Positions 49,719-62,670 of a stretch of DNA of 64,000 bases are shown here, piece after piece (position 1 is the first letter of the stretch; each line of letters begins with the position of its first letter). Position numbers and translations under genes: made by a program. Source of the DNA: Chalara sp. BL73. Taxonomy: Eukaryota; Ascomycota; Leotiomycetes; Helotiales. The notes beneath the pieces are model-generated. The model was not told the DNA's origin. It did not search any database and was given only the letters and a program-made list of their open reading frames with translations. The stretch covers positions 682,001-746,000 of the forward strand of contig CAKJVC010000014.1 of the NCBI GenBank assembly GCA_918026815.1. Reading direction: 5' to 3'.

Positions 49719-51610
49719 TCATCGAAATTTCGCTCTTCGGCTGGCCATTTTAGAATTTACTGAAGCCTGAGACGGTGCCCTTATCATATCACTAGCTCCT
49801 GGATGTCTCTTGGGATCCTCTGGCTTTAGACTTGTCGCCCTCCTTGATTTCTTCACCTCTGCACTAGTCTCGAAATAGTCATCATCTTCATCATCTAGTT
49901 TGCGGGTCTTGGACAACGCCCGTTCGAGATAATCTTCCGAAGAGCTGCCAACATCAATTATTGCAGCGCGAGAAGTAGATCCCGAGGCTGTTACTTCAAG
50001 CTTTGACAGCATGGATCCCTCCGCTTCAGGCTCTGCTTCGCTGCTTGATAGCGTCAGGTCCCAGATTTTGGAGTTCTTTGGATTAAAGATAGGCTGGCTA
50101 GCGGATGGCCTAGAAGGAGCTGCACGAGGCTTGCACGCAGGCACTTGAGATGCACTTGGACGAGACATGCTATTCCGACGCCTCCGTTCATGTGATTTGA
50201 AGACTGGAGGCTGTGCTCGGTTTGAATACATATAGGAAGCTTTCTGTGTCATATTTTTGTCTTCATCCGACGAGTCTCCTGCGTGCATTACCTTCAATGG
50301 CTTCGTAATTTTTAATGAGCCACGAGCAGGTACGGAGGGAGATGGCCGCTGTACGGGAATGGCTTGCGTGAAGATCTGTGCCCTAGGTAAGGTCATCTGA
50401 GGAGGTATCCATCAGCTGTATGCTGCCTAGTCTAGTCGATCTTTCTGATGGATCGGTTGGACTACCTGAAATGTTGAGGTATCCATCAAAGGCTTAGTTG
50501 ACCAAAACCTCAAGTCGTTCTTTCTTAGGATCGGTTGGACTATTGAAATTGCGTCTAATACGTTCAAAGGATTAGTTGACGGTGAAACCGTATCTGTTGT
50601 GGTTAGGGACGCAATTGAAGATTATGGAGGGAAGACTCCATGAGCGGTGGCGTTTGTGAGTTTGGGGACATCTGCAGTGATTCTGTTGAAGGGATAATAA
50701 CAATGTAATAAGTGCGCCTGTCGTTGAGGGTACTGACGATACTGGCTCGGGATTAAAGAGAAAGGCGATACTAGATCTGGAAATGGAAGAGTTCGTGACG
50801 TAGCTGGAGGAGGCATACTGGATACTGATACAGGTGAAGTATTTATGGCTGGAGCGGGACGACGGGTAGAATATTGTCTACCGTCAGGGGAAGGAGCTGC
50901 AACAAATATTGGCGGAGTTGGTGATAGGACAGGCTCAAATGATATTCCTATGCTCACAGGCGCTTGTACACTTATTTTCACGAGCGGTATTGTTATCTGT
51001 GCTGTCGAAGATACTTGTCCTACTTGCATCTCAAAAGTGGAAGCTGAAATGGGTGGTAGAGAAGACCCTTCTGCAGGCTCAGATATGGTGATAAGAGCAG
51101 TGGGCGACGGTTCGTCTGGTTCGGGCTGAGTCTCCATAGTTGTGAGAGTAGAAGAAATATCTAAAGAAATGGAGCGGGAAGGCTCTTGTGTAGCTTGAAC
51201 GTTAGTGGAAGGGGCAAGAGTGGTAGATGGAGGAGCCTGTGGCTCGATCAGAACCTCCTGAGAAGTCTGAATGACGACTAGATTTGTCGTGGTCCCTGCT
51301 GAGTTTGTTGTGTTGGTTTGGTCGATGTCTGAGCAACCAAAATCGAGGAGTCTGATAATTCGTTATCAAATACCTTAGTGGTTGAGCTCACTGGAAAGTG
51401 TGGCGCTTGCTTAGATTTCTGTCTGTAAAAATCATCGACGACACCACGCTCGGAAGCAAATGCTATCGATCTTTCTGCTTCTCTCCCAGCAGCAATCTGT
51501 GCAATAAGTAGTAGCTCCGTGTATAACAAGGTGGCGGAGGAGATCTGTGGTTTGGATGTCATCGCCACTTGGCTGAGGACTGAGATGGAAAGTAAGGTAA
51601 AAAGCAACAT
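49719..51610 (-). CDS. Disordered orphan protein, four exons
   Basis: Exons 51610-51392, 51266-50738, 50593-50466 and 50396-49719 join in phase to 517 residues. Donors are GTGAGC, GTCAGT and GTAGTC; acceptors are TTCAG, CAACAG and CTCAG, and the second intron has a CCCTAACC branch. The N-terminus (MLLFTLLSISVLSQVAM) is hydrophobic, though a second Met follows it. The middle is Ser/Thr/Pro-rich (LAPSTNVQ, LSPTPPIFVA). The C-terminal part is basic with acidic Ser patches (LSSSEAEPEAEGS, DDEDDDYFETS) and ends KMASRRAKFR, more like a nuclear protein than a secreted one. Exon 3 contains an internal duplication (STNPL...VQPI / STKPL...). No family is recognised. The start and the 5' exon are the least certain parts. 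Confidence 0.5.
50450..50580 (-). repeat. Imperfect tandem duplication spanning an exon-intron boundary
   Basis: Two copies about 79 bp apart (50529-50580 and 50450-50502) share, in the minus-strand reading, GTCAACTAA/GCCTTTGA at one end and AGTCCAACCGATCC at the other. A third partial copy (about 50399-50416) shares TGATGGATACCTC. The middle copy supplies the donor of the last intron and the partial copy its acceptor. Confidence 0.7.
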
Positions 51611-52827
51611 AATTTAAATTGACGATCGCGACTAATGCAATTCTGGACCATTGTCCTAATTGACTGCTGAGCTGCTTCAGGAGGTCAAGACAAAGGAAAT
51701 ATTGCGCAGTTGGAAAAACTATACATAGAACAAAGGCTAGACTCGGCGGTGACGGTAGTGCTGCTGACCTCCTGCCATTGACGTTGATGATTAAAGAAAG
51801 GATATCAAGTGAGGAGAGCTGCTGGATGAGAGTTTCTTTGAAATTGCTGTTCCGAGTCTCGACATTGTAAATGGTGTAGCGTGATCACTTGGCCACTGCA
51901 AATGTCCAAACACAGGATTTGCTCCAAAGATAGGCACCAGTATGAGAGGAGTCTAGGGTTATCTTCGTCTGGACGAAGCTCTACTCCTCCACTAGAGCCT
52001 TTAAACACAGAGCAGTGGTGTGTTGACAATATATTGCCTAACATTGGGTTGCTTGGTATATCTACAGATATGTTTTATTGGCGGCATGTATATTGTACGA
52101 AGGACGTAGCGTAAAAGCAAACTGTAGATAGGGATCGCGAAGTGAGCTTCGATGTAGAGGACGGCAGGAAGCGATTGTTTATCTAGATATCTTGGGCGGG
52201 ATCTCCGGGTCTATAGGTGGCCGGCGAGCACGCGAGAGATATCAGATCTAATCTCTTGGTCTGGAGAAAGCAGATAGCGGGGAGAGCGACGGCCAGGATT
52301 ATCAATTCGTCATAGGGATTGTCCAGTAAACGTCGACGAGTTTGACGTTATTCCTGGTTCGACTTTCCTATCGCGGCCATATCTCAAATGCCGCAGATTT
52401 ATCTGGGGATTTGCGTGTATGTGTGTGACCAAGCAGGCCCCTTGCCGAGTGATCCACGATAGGGAAGTGACCACGTACAAAAAACCGCAATAGAGTTGGT
52501 ATCAAAGATAAAGAAACATGGATAAGGCATCAGAAAGATGCATGGCGCAGTGAGATTGGGCCTCTTCTGCGCAAGGCGAGTCTGCTGAATTGCGATACAC
52601 TTGCTTGGAATTGCCCAATGCATCGAGAGCGACAGAGATTCCTTGTTGGCCAGGATTCATCTTATGTCAGCTGGGATGTTTATCATCCAAAGCCCGATTG
52701 TGTTTGATTGTACCTGGATGATGCGATAGCATGCCATAGCATTCGGCCTTCACCGTATGAAAAAACACACGCGGGCCCTGGTAATGTTCATTCGGCTGCT
52801 CGTCTATAAAGCCAGAGCCATGTCCAC

Positions 52828-53247
52828 TCACTGATTCGAACATTTAAGTGCTTTCACCGAATGCTGGACTCCCCATCCACGAAAGGCAGGAGTGGAACAA
52901 CAAATGTCCCTGCTTGGTTTACAGATCACCTGATTGATGAAATACCCTACCGTACCGGCCAGACACACCTGCTCAACCATCCCCTCCTCAATCCTCATCT
53001 TCGGCTCGCCCATATCCTCCTTATATGACATTGCCGACCACCCACTGCCGCTCCCATCATTCCGCATCAATCCTCGAAACACCACCTCTTTCGGTCTCGC
53101 TAGAGTCTTAAATTGTGCATATCCTTCGGCAGTGGGACCATCAGAATCAACGGCCGGTCCATTCTACGTGTCACGACTCATGGCACACGCGTCAGTTCCA
53201 CTACCACAAAGACCAGTACTAACAACGACAATCATCGATTTTTCCAT
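52828..53247 (-). pseudogene. Possible broken gene: 140-codon frame with one in-frame stop
   Basis: From ATG 53247 the frame reads MEKSMIVVVSTGLCGSG, meets TAG at 53166-53164, then stays open for 112 codons with protein-like content (TAEGYAQFKTLARPKEVVF, SAMSYKEDMGEPKMRIEEGM) to TGA. No family is recognised. A spliced reading that skips the TAG (donor GTAGTG near 53198, acceptor CTAG near 53115) is possible but unverified. The opposite strand is also open for 111 codons, so coding is not certain. Confidence 0.3.
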
Positions 53248-56200
53248 TTTCCAAAACTGTCAAATTTAATCCCCTTGACTATGATTGGCCACCCCCACGC
53301 GTTGCTTTTCTGTCGACTTTCGCAATTTATCCCTGAGTGAAGGTGCATCGCCAGATTGTTGCAGGTTCCAACCATGGTCCACGCTGGTCATCCCAGGGTA
53401 GGCCACTACTGTGCTTGGGATTCAGTCTTACCCCCGGAGTAATGCCACCTCTGCAGCGTTCCCCCACGCACACCCACATAACAATTACAGGCCCTTCTGC
53501 ACCACCCAGCCTCTTCGAAACATCCTCCTCTCCTGATTATACGGGACACTGATGCGCCAGCCGCCGTAGAATTCACAATCACGGAGCTTCGTTTCCATTT
53601 TCTCAAGCTCCGAATACACGGCTAGCCCGAGTCGGCGGCTTGGTTTCCCACACAGTGCTGCTCTATTCCGAAAGCCCTAACGAAAGACGCAGAGATGATC
53701 CTGGATTTTGTTCCATAAGGGGGCTTGAATAGTTACTGCCATTTGACATTGTCACATGCAATCAAGAAATCGCGATCTGTGATTGGTCGCCTGAAGGACA
53801 AACCACTCAAAAAAGGACAATAAACCATAACAAGATCCTTTCTGATAGGGAAAATAGGTCTGAGGCGGATTTCACTAAGAGCACTCTTGACGATATGACT
53901 CGTCCAGCAATGACAGCCCTTTCACCGCAAATTTATTGATATTAGGTACGCAGCGCTGTTTACCGCCTTCGCGGCAAGCTAGGCATCCAGACCTACACAT
54001 TTTTGGTCTATCTGGACAGCCGGAATCTAAGCATCGTACTGTTTATATAGCTCTGGTCACGACTAGGCCTGCCCTCATTGTTGATTATTCGTCTGGTTGC
54101 TTCTAAAGTATTTCAATCTTTGCGGATATGAAAGAACTAAATTACAGTGGGATGCCCTCAGATATTGAAGATCGTCCAAACTGGACCTACTTCATCACCC
54201 ACGACCTGTTGTGTCAGCACAGGGGTCGAGTGAAGCTCCATAGAACAGCATGATCCATATTCTGTGTGGCATGAGTTTGGACGTTAGGTAGGATGACTTT
54301 CTGTAAACCGCAAATATTTGATGCTATTTGATATTACCAAGCTCTGACCACGAGAACACACCCATCACATTCCGAGTTATTCCGACCTCGGTCTCTTCAT
54401 GAAAAAAAACTATGATCTGTGGCGTGCGTAAATGTGCGGAAGCTAAATCAGTTTACAGGCTGGATATTTAGCTCCAATGTAGCTTGTGGCTTTTTCCGAA
54501 CGCACGAGTCGCCCCGCGGCGTCTTGATTCCAAATTGGTCTCTCATCCTACTGGTAACTTTCAAATTTCAGGGCTTACAGTATCATAATTCTGAGGAAGT
54601 TAAAATTTACAAGTTTCTGCCAGATAGAAAGAAACCATACAAAATTGGTGATCCTTAACAGGATATGTGAGCAATTTTGGCGGTCAATACTCATCACGCT
54701 TCAGCTATATTGCAACAATCATATTCTACCTTCATCGAGCCAGACTTGGTGGATTCAGGCTGTTTGGGACAGCATCCCACTTCATCCAACTTATACCAGA
54801 AAGAGCATATTGACATGTATTCACCAATAATTTCTAAGGTTGCAGCGATGGCCGTGATTGCTTTTCTTTCTGTGAAATCGGATGACTTGATGTTGCCTAT
54901 TTTCTATGTCTTCTAATGCAGCCTGACATCAAGATCACCAGAAACAAGTACTGATGAGTGTCTTACGAGATCAATCAAGTTTCACTCAAAGTAGCTTGGA
55001 AAGTCCTCGACTGTTATCTGGGAACTGTATCAACATGCTTTCGGACAACAGAACGTCGTATCCCACCTGTCTCTTGCTTTTCCTAGTTTACAGGTAAAAC
55101 GAGCATTGCTGTTCACTGCAGAAATGCTCTAGTGCCTCTCCCTACCTTAGTAAAAAGGTATCTTAGCCACTAAAGAGTCTGAAGAGGCATACTACTGAAC
55201 ACAATGCTCAGGCTCGAGAGCTATTGTAAGCCCAGAAGAGTATTGGCTGGGGTGGTAGAACAATCCTACGCTGTGTAAGTATAAGTTCATTATTCACAGG
55301 ACTACGTGGTGTAATGGCTGTGGATGGCGAGTACCTAGACATACAGAGCATGTAGCACCTCCGAGGATAGCTGTGTTTTGAGCTTTTCTTTTGACACTCT
55401 AGGCGCCGAAAGACGAGCAACCACCTTCAGTTCCCGGAGAAGCACCGACCAGGAGATGGAGGGGCAAAGGCTGGACTTGCATCTCGACCAGCACCTGCCA
55501 GTATCAATATTTTCCACCTGCATTTTTTTTTTTCTTGCTTGACCTTATTCCTTGCTAAGATGGCGGCCATCTTCGCCACCATCAGAAGGATTTTTAAGTC
55601 ATTTGCTATATCATTAAGCATAGCACCAAAGGTAACACAACCTCAGCTTGAGGGTAGCTCCAAGGTACCTGGGCAGCGGAAGCGAGCTTATTTCCACGTT
55701 TACACTACAGTACCGTCCCCTCCCCTCCCCCACTGCTACGAAACCTTGCCATAAACTGCCTTAAATATTGCTTGGTTTGCGGCCGACGGCAAAATGGTGG
55801 GTAAAAAAAAAACAGGAGCCATCAATCTTGACACCGACCAATGTTGGGGCGGGGGGTGCATCGATGACAGACCCTGAAAATCGGAGAGGTCGGATAAGAT
55901 ATGTGGACCATGTCGTACCGCAGTTTAGCCCAAGAGTGTGGACTTCACGAATCAAGATTGCCATTTGCGTAACTTAGTAGTACGTAGCTTTCCTTCAAGT
56001 GGTTCCCTCGATTAATTATGGTTTCTGCCAGCCCGTGGTGGATGATCGAGTCAGTCTAGTCATGGTATCGCCCCAGCGGTTCACAGTCGGTGTCTAATAT
56101 TATGCTGTGTTGAACAGGCAGATTGTTGTTAGTCCAGATCCTATGCAAGTGAGGTGAGTCGAACGGATACATCTGCCGTGTAAAAACAATGATTGAAGAT

Positions 56201-56280
56201 GATAAATGATGGTGGATATGATGAACAAGAAGGACAGAAGAGCATAGGATGGTGGATGTGGGTGGATAGGATAGGATGGG

Positions 56281-56304
56281 ATGGATGGATGGATGGATGG
56301 ATGG
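56281..56304. repeat. ATGG microsatellite, six units
   Basis: A pure (ATGG)6 run follows degenerate GGAT-type repeats from about 56265. It explains the Met-Asp-Gly-Trp repeats of overlapping frames, which are not genes. Confidence 0.9.
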
Positions 56305-58084
56305 ACGTCTCTCCCAGCAGCAGGCTGCTTACCGTTGAAACCCATGCTACCCCCACTCGACCTTTGTATCCCCACTCCTCAATTAAAGCAGCATCTGCTA
56401 GGGGTTATCTGTTCATCCAATGGCAATGCCGGAGGATGCATTTTATTTTCAGTAAGTATTGTTCTCGGCCCCATAGTTTTATATTCAGAAGGCGCCATAT
56501 TTCCACAATTCATTCCTCTCTTTGTTAGGCAAGATGTGGGTGCAGCCTTGCCTCCGTTGTCGCTGGCCCGGAGTCAAACATCAAGAATCAGGAAAATCGC
56601 TGAGGCAGAGGCTCAAACGGTTCGTGTGGAAACGGGAGTGCGGTGAAGCAGCATCATAGTTGTCTCTCTCTGCAGACGGCACAAGGGAACCCCAGAGCAG
56701 CAGCAGCACGCCCTGATTAGGGCCTGATATGAGTCGGGTTTCAATGATGGATAGCATCGCATTACATCGGGTTCAAGCTTGAGCATCTCGAGAACTGTCG
56801 ATTAATCTACAGCACCTATGTGTACTTTGCAGCGTAGAAGCATGAACCCCTATCTCTCTCTATCTCTCTCTTATGACATAGAATATGCCCAGAAACAGAA
56901 GCTCATCTTCCTGTTCTCTTATTGAGCCTTTGCATATATAGTAGCTAGTCCCTTCTGCGAGGTTACGGAGCACCAGCCTACTGTACCGAGTTTTCCATCC
57001 GCTTAATTTTTCTTCCGCAATGTGAATGAATGATTACGGGTTTTCATTGACAATGCCCATCATGCAGGTAAAGGACTAGATATGGTAGTTCTTGGGTAAC
57101 TGAATTCCCCCGTGTATTTCTCCAGGACCAATACTGTATCTGTTCTCCCCCCTGTCCGACCGACATGCATGAATCGTGAACGGCGTTATACTTTCCGCAT
57201 TGCGGTGAACGTGGGTTACGAAAATGCTTTCGTTCACTTCCACTTCTTAGAATGAATTTTTATTTTTATTTTTTAAATTAAAATTAGCATTGAAGCCGAA
57301 GTGAGATCCATTTTAGGGGTTGTTTTTAATGGTGGAGGCTGCTGTTATGCGCGGGCTCGTCGGTGGTAGTTTACTCACTAACTCTGACTGTCCCACTGTA
57401 GTTTTACAGTATAATAATATAGCATCCCCTAACGTGCATGCTCTCACGCCCGCCCTTAAACCCATCAACAGCAGCATCATCATCATCATCCATGGCGCAT
57501 ACCCACGCTAGTGTATGCATTATCCCTGAACCAACCCACAATGGCATGCAGGCTTAAAGCGTCAAGACATCTGATCCAGTTCTCGGTAAAGTAATCCCAA
57601 TAGCTCACTGGTCCTTGCCCAAGCCCATTTCTCATCAAGTCCCATACTTTTCGTGGTCGAGGCGGAAATATACTCTACTACGAAACCAAAGGAAACCACC
57701 GCTTGACACGGCACTCACCCAGCGACGCGGCCACAAAGAACAGGATACGGTCCTTTCTATTAGCATCACCATTGTGCTCCAGGCATCTTCATTATTCTTT
57801 CGTACATGTGCCCGCTTTGCGACCACGGCCTGTCTTGTTTTAGCTCTGCCACCAAAGACGACGCACCGCTTCCTTCCAGCGCACTAGTCGCCTGAGCCTC
57901 GATCGGCCAAGTACCTTTGTACATCGAGCCGGCACCACTACCTGGGTCGAGAGAAGGAGGAGCAGGAAAGATCCTCAGCATAATATCACACTTGCAGAAT
58001 ATAACAGGGCCTATTCATACGCCAAATACTGGAGTAATCATTGCATAAAGAGGAGAGGATTTAGGAGGTGTGTCGCTCCGAACA

Positions 58085-61000
58085 ATGTCTGGAGCGGCGG
58101 CACAATATGAGGAACGTGGGGGAGTCCTGCGACCACTCCACGCTTCCAACATGTTCACAATTGCTGGAGAGGCTCAATCTAATCCTACAACATCCACAGC
58201 GACATCGATAACAGAGCACGACTATCGTTTCCCTCGAAGGCCCGGCTATCCGCAGCACTCGCAACAACCTTTTCCCGCCAAATCACGACCGACCACGAGC
58301 ACCTCGATACAGGACTCGAGCGCTGGCGCGCACGTCAAGCTGGATAATTCGGAAGAGATCACCGCGCGCAAGGAGTTGCTGCGCGAGAGCTTCTTCCCCA
58401 CATGGAAGGATGATGCGGCGGGAGAGGAGCTCGACAGCCCTGACGAGATGCAGAGGAAGGACCCGTTGGCTACACAAATATGGAGGTTATACAGCAAAAC
58501 GAAGAAGCAATTGCCCAACCAGGAGCGGATGGAGAATCTCACCTGGCGCATGATGGCAATGAGTCTGCGGAAACGCAAACAGGAACAGGCTGCTCGGTAA
58601 GTGGTCAAGAGGCAGATATGATCTGCTTTAGTACAGAGTTCTAATGGTGTTACAGACAGTCAATGGCCCGCTCAACCAGTGCTCCAAGTGGCATTGCGCA
58701 GTTGAGGAAAACCTCAGAACGGGCCCCTCCAGCAGAACATCAGGATGCCATGAACATTGACGATTTTATTTTCTCGGACAACATTGCGACTCCTGCTGGA
58801 CTGGGAATGTCACCACCAGACTTGAAGAAAGATTCAGACAAATCTTCACATGCGGTGGCATCAGCGATTCCTATCAAGATGCGGAAAGAATCAGCACAAT
58901 TTGCTATTCCACAGTCTGTCCCTGTTCCTCCGCATGATGCGCGAGGTAACCAAGAATTTAATTATGTGCAAAGAAATATTAGGAAGACCAGTATCGATGA
59001 ACGCAGGGTGAGTCTTTGCTTCTGCGAATGTCATTTTGAGCCTGGACTTTAGTACCACTTTTGATAAGCAATTTGCTAACATAAGATAGCCTCGAAAGAG
59101 ACCCGCCAACTTCTCTCCTCACGTCCCTCCTGTAAACAGCATGATGATAAACAACGACTTGGATCACGATGCAGATCTACATGAGTATTCTCTAGACCAG
59201 CAACACCCTCCAATGCACCAAAATAACCATGCTGGAATCCCTTATCAACTCGACACCTTTAATATGGATAATGATCCCATAATCACCTCCGCTGGTCCGT
59301 ACCAGCAAGGCTTCTCTTTCTCGCCCGCACAGTCCCCTCTTGTACCACATGGGCCATTTTCTACAATGTATAATAATGCCTCGATGCCATCCTCGTCCTT
59401 GAATTCAAATAATTTTTACGGTTCTCCGCCAGGGAGTACTTATCCTTCAGCTGTTTCGACCCCACAGCCAATACCAGAAGGAGAGCACATGTACTTCCAA
59501 CAACATGACATGGCCCCGAGCCAACGGTTTAGTCACGGGCCATCTAACTTTGCAAACTCCTTAGGCCCACAGTACATGTACAATACAAATGGCGGCCAAA
59601 TGTTCACCCCTGTCACCAACACAGGTCCGTCTAATTCTTACACGTCCTCTGGCTCGTTTATGGCCCAGCATATAGATCCTACACAAGTCTTTCATTCAGA
59701 TCATCCCGCTCGGTCGCCTGGGGCGCACATGGCTCAAGACAGCAATATGTTTAGTTTTGGAGGGGAGTCTGACAATGAAGATGATGAAGGAGGAGCTTTT
59801 GCGGATCGCACATTGATGATTGGGCATGATTTCGGGCAATCGTCAATGGATGATTCAAATATAGAAGTAGGACAAGGCGCCCTCCAATGGGATGCGAGCC
59901 TACCGGGGCAATTCAACACTCAAGCCGCTCGATATCCCGGAGGGCCTCCGAGGAAGCAGGTCACAATCGGAGGGACCACAACTGGAATGGTGGATTGGGA
60001 AGGCTCAGGAGGGTCATTGGGCCGCACTCACGCATCTACACAATCAGTTTCAGACAATCGATCAAGGAATGACAGGAGGGGAAAGATTCCACGGACTGCG
60101 TCGACTCCAAACACGACGCTTATGGGGGTTCAGCATGGATTCAATCCTGTGGCACAATCAAACCCCAATTCTCCACCCGATCATAACAACATGTCAGGTT
60201 TCTCCTCTGTGGCTCCCAGTCGTCCATCTTCACCTGGTGGATCCAAGCACGGTTCTTCCACAAATCTGGCGGGTGCAGCAGGTGCCCAGGGTGAAAATGG
60301 GGTACCGACAACTTGTACCAACTGTTTCACTCAGACAACTCCCCTTTGGCGTCGAAATCCAGAGGGCCATCCGCTATGCAATGCTTGCGGTCTCTTCTTA
60401 AAGCTGCATGGAGTTGTGCGACCTCTCTCTCTGAAGACTGACGTTATCAAGAAGCGAAATCGTGGTTCAGGGGCTTCTCTTCCTGTTGGAGCTCCTGGTG
60501 GAGCCTCTACTCGTGCTTCAAAGAAGGTGGGTGCTCAAGGCACCAGCGGACCTAACACCCGAAAGAACTCAGTTGTGACGACGTCAACAACAGCACCGGC
60601 CACCCAGGCAACCACGCCCACGAGTACACATGGAATTAATGAAAGCGCGAGCCCGGCTTCTGTATCGGGTTCTACTGGTGGTGGAGGGAGCACCGCGGGG
60701 AGCACGCCAACGTCTTACCATGGCTCTGCCGGATCTTCGGTTGGACCATCTGGAATCAGCGGTGGAAAAGGAGTTGTGGCCATTGCGGCTGCACCACCGA
60801 AAGATACGCCAGGACCTGGAGCAGCTGCGGCTTCATTGCCTCGTTCCAACGTCACGGTGGCTCCCAAGCGTCAGCGACGACACAGCAAGAGTGTCAGCGC
60901 CATTGAAAGCATGGACGTCGACTCTCCGACTAATTCAACTGGATCCAATGAAGCGGCTAAGTCATTGGGCATGAGCATGATTCCAAATGGTGGGAACATG

Positions 61001-61177
61001 GCAAACTTGGGCCTCTCAAATGGCTTTGGCATGTCGTCGCGCCAGGTGGGTTCAGCAATGGGCACGTCTGGGTTGAACGGAATGCCCGCTCCGCCATCAG
61101 GCATGGTTATTGGACCTAACGGTATTGCCACCGGCACAGGCCCGCAGGAATGGGAATGGTTGACTATGAGTCTGTAA
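58085..61177 (+). CDS. areA: AreA/NIT-2 global nitrogen regulator (GATA zinc-finger factor)
   Basis: Exons 58085-58596, 58656-59007 and 59090-61177 join in phase to 983 residues. The AreA N-terminal domain is visible in exon 1 ([19 protein letters not shown] then [10 protein letters not shown]). A single type IVa GATA finger has cysteines at about 697, 700, 718 and 721 (CTNC ... CNAC, 17-residue loop) with [10 protein letters not shown] and [18 protein letters not shown] following, exactly as in AreA/NIT-2. The protein ends EWEWLTMSL, the conserved C-terminus contacted by the NmrA/NMR repressor. It activates genes for secondary nitrogen sources when ammonium and glutamine are scarce. Between these blocks are Gln/Pro/Ser/Asn-rich disordered regions. 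The GTG at 58070 is ignored in favour of ATG 58085; a further 5' exon is possible. Confidence 0.97.
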
Positions 61178-62670
61178 CGGCTAACGATCACGATTTCGCT
61201 TTACTATATATTGTTTTTCGATTTCACCTACGAATTAGCATGGCGTTTTTAGACACCAATGGTGCAGGATTTGGTACTGTGTCTTGCTTTGTTCGATGCA
61301 AGCAACGAGTTTCTGGGCTGGGGTGGGCTATCTGTTGCGCTTTTTGGACTATACACTGGGGTTTGTTTTTTTGTGGTTGGGAGCTTGATATATGTTTTTT
61401 TGATACCACTGCTTGCGTTATACCTGTCGTGTGCGTGCGGGATGCACCAGCGGCACATTTGTTATGCACATAGAGATGAATCGACCCTCCATTTTTGGGG
61501 GGGTCTTCTGCTAGCATCAAGAAGATAATTTCCCCAATCATATCCTGATTGTGTCATGACCTTTGCACTTCTTCTGGACATATTGACATTAGCAATACGC
61601 AGAGTAACGGGATAGGCATTGCCGAGTGATGGCTAGGACAGTAATTTCACGGTTGGAAGTTGGTAAGATGCCGGATATAAGCACCACCCCCCCCCCCCCC
61701 CAACCTTTTTTTTTTCATTCCTCCCTCTACATAACAACTTCTAGCGAACGACAACAAGATTAAGCTAAGTGTACTGATAGTTTCCAAAAGCTATCCCCGT
61801 TCTCGCGGATAGGAACCTGAATCAGAGCTACTTACCATAATAGCAACGAAAGCGTGCGAGCTGAGCCTCATGATCGCCCCCCCTCCTTTCACATCCGCAC
61901 ATACAGCTCCCCGAAATACGACCTCTTCCATTTCGAAAATTTCGGGTGTATATGAATACAAGGCAATCCGCCCCCGTTTTCAGGAGGAGTATCGAGCGTG
62001 GGTCGGGGCTAGGCGGGGCCTTGAGCCAGAGGGTATATATGGGAATGGGGGTTTCGGCTGCGGTGCTGGCGTGGAAAGTTTGGATGCTGGCTAGGGGACC
62101 GCCTGGGGGTGGTTGGTTTGGGGTTTTGGATGGTGGGAGGATCAGGGGCGTTGTAGTGGTTAGGATGGGGATGGGGATGCGGGGTTAGATTTGGAATGGG
62201 GTTGTTTGGTATGGGGAAGAGAAGGAGGTGAGGTTTTGTGAGGGGTAGGATGGTGCCGGAGAGTATGTGGAGGTTGATCCCGTGGCTGAGAAGATGCGAG
62301 AGGATGGGGAGAATCGAGGTTCGAGGTTCGAGCCGGTGAGGTATAGCTTGAGTGGCAGTGTTCTCGGGGTATAGATTGAGTATCAACAGAATGCCATTGG
62401 AGACGTGTCTAGATTGGTATAGATATCATGGATCGATCGTCACCAGACTGCGCCATGAGTATTCAGTGCTTGAGTTGTATTTGTTCAAGTTACCAACTTG
62501 AAAATTACCTGTGGGGCTACTAGAGCAGTAATGCCCTTTTACCAATCCAACGGGTAGCTTTCTAGGCCTGGCTTTGTTGAAGATTCTCGGTTCACAGTTT
62601 CCATAATGCATCATGGACGGCTGATCTTATCCAACCTACCAACTTTCCCCAGCTCTGCATCCAGCATCGT
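61178..62670. other. areA 3' flank and non-coding sequence
   Basis: Frames at 61.2-61.5 kb are in the areA 3' untranslated region. A C15 tract (61687-61701) is followed closely by T10 (61706-61715). The G-rich stretch at about 61960-62200 opens frames on both strands through low complexity, without a recognisable domain. Confidence 0.5.
61687..61715. repeat. Homopolymer C15 then T10
   Basis: A run of 15 C residues and, four bases later, a run of 10 T residues. It is prone to sequencing length error, so flanking frames should not be trusted. Confidence 0.9.

Larger units (their letters stand above)
51611..58084. other. Gene-poor 6.5-kb region upstream of areA/nit-2
   Basis: No intact gene was recognised. 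A minus-strand open frame with one in-frame TAG lies at 52828-53247. Simple repeats occur at 56281-56304 (ATGG)6, CT-rich 56850-56880 and CAT-rich about 57474-57490. The stretch nearest 58085 is presumably the areA promoter and leader. Confidence 0.5.

Noticed and set aside
50603..51137. Separate gene ending at the TAA near 50603-50621
   Set aside because: The in-frame stop is removed by an intron with GTCAGT donor, CTAAC branch and CAACAG acceptor, and downstream exons continue in phase.
56193..56646. Frames with Met-Asp-Gly-Trp repeats
   Set aside because: They are translations of the ATGG microsatellite.
57615..57887. 90-codon plus-strand frame upstream of areA
   Set aside because: No domain and no homology recognised; more likely part of the areA promoter or leader.
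61870..62386. Several G-rich/C-rich frames on both strands
   Set aside because: Both strands open because of skewed composition; no recognisable domain or good start.
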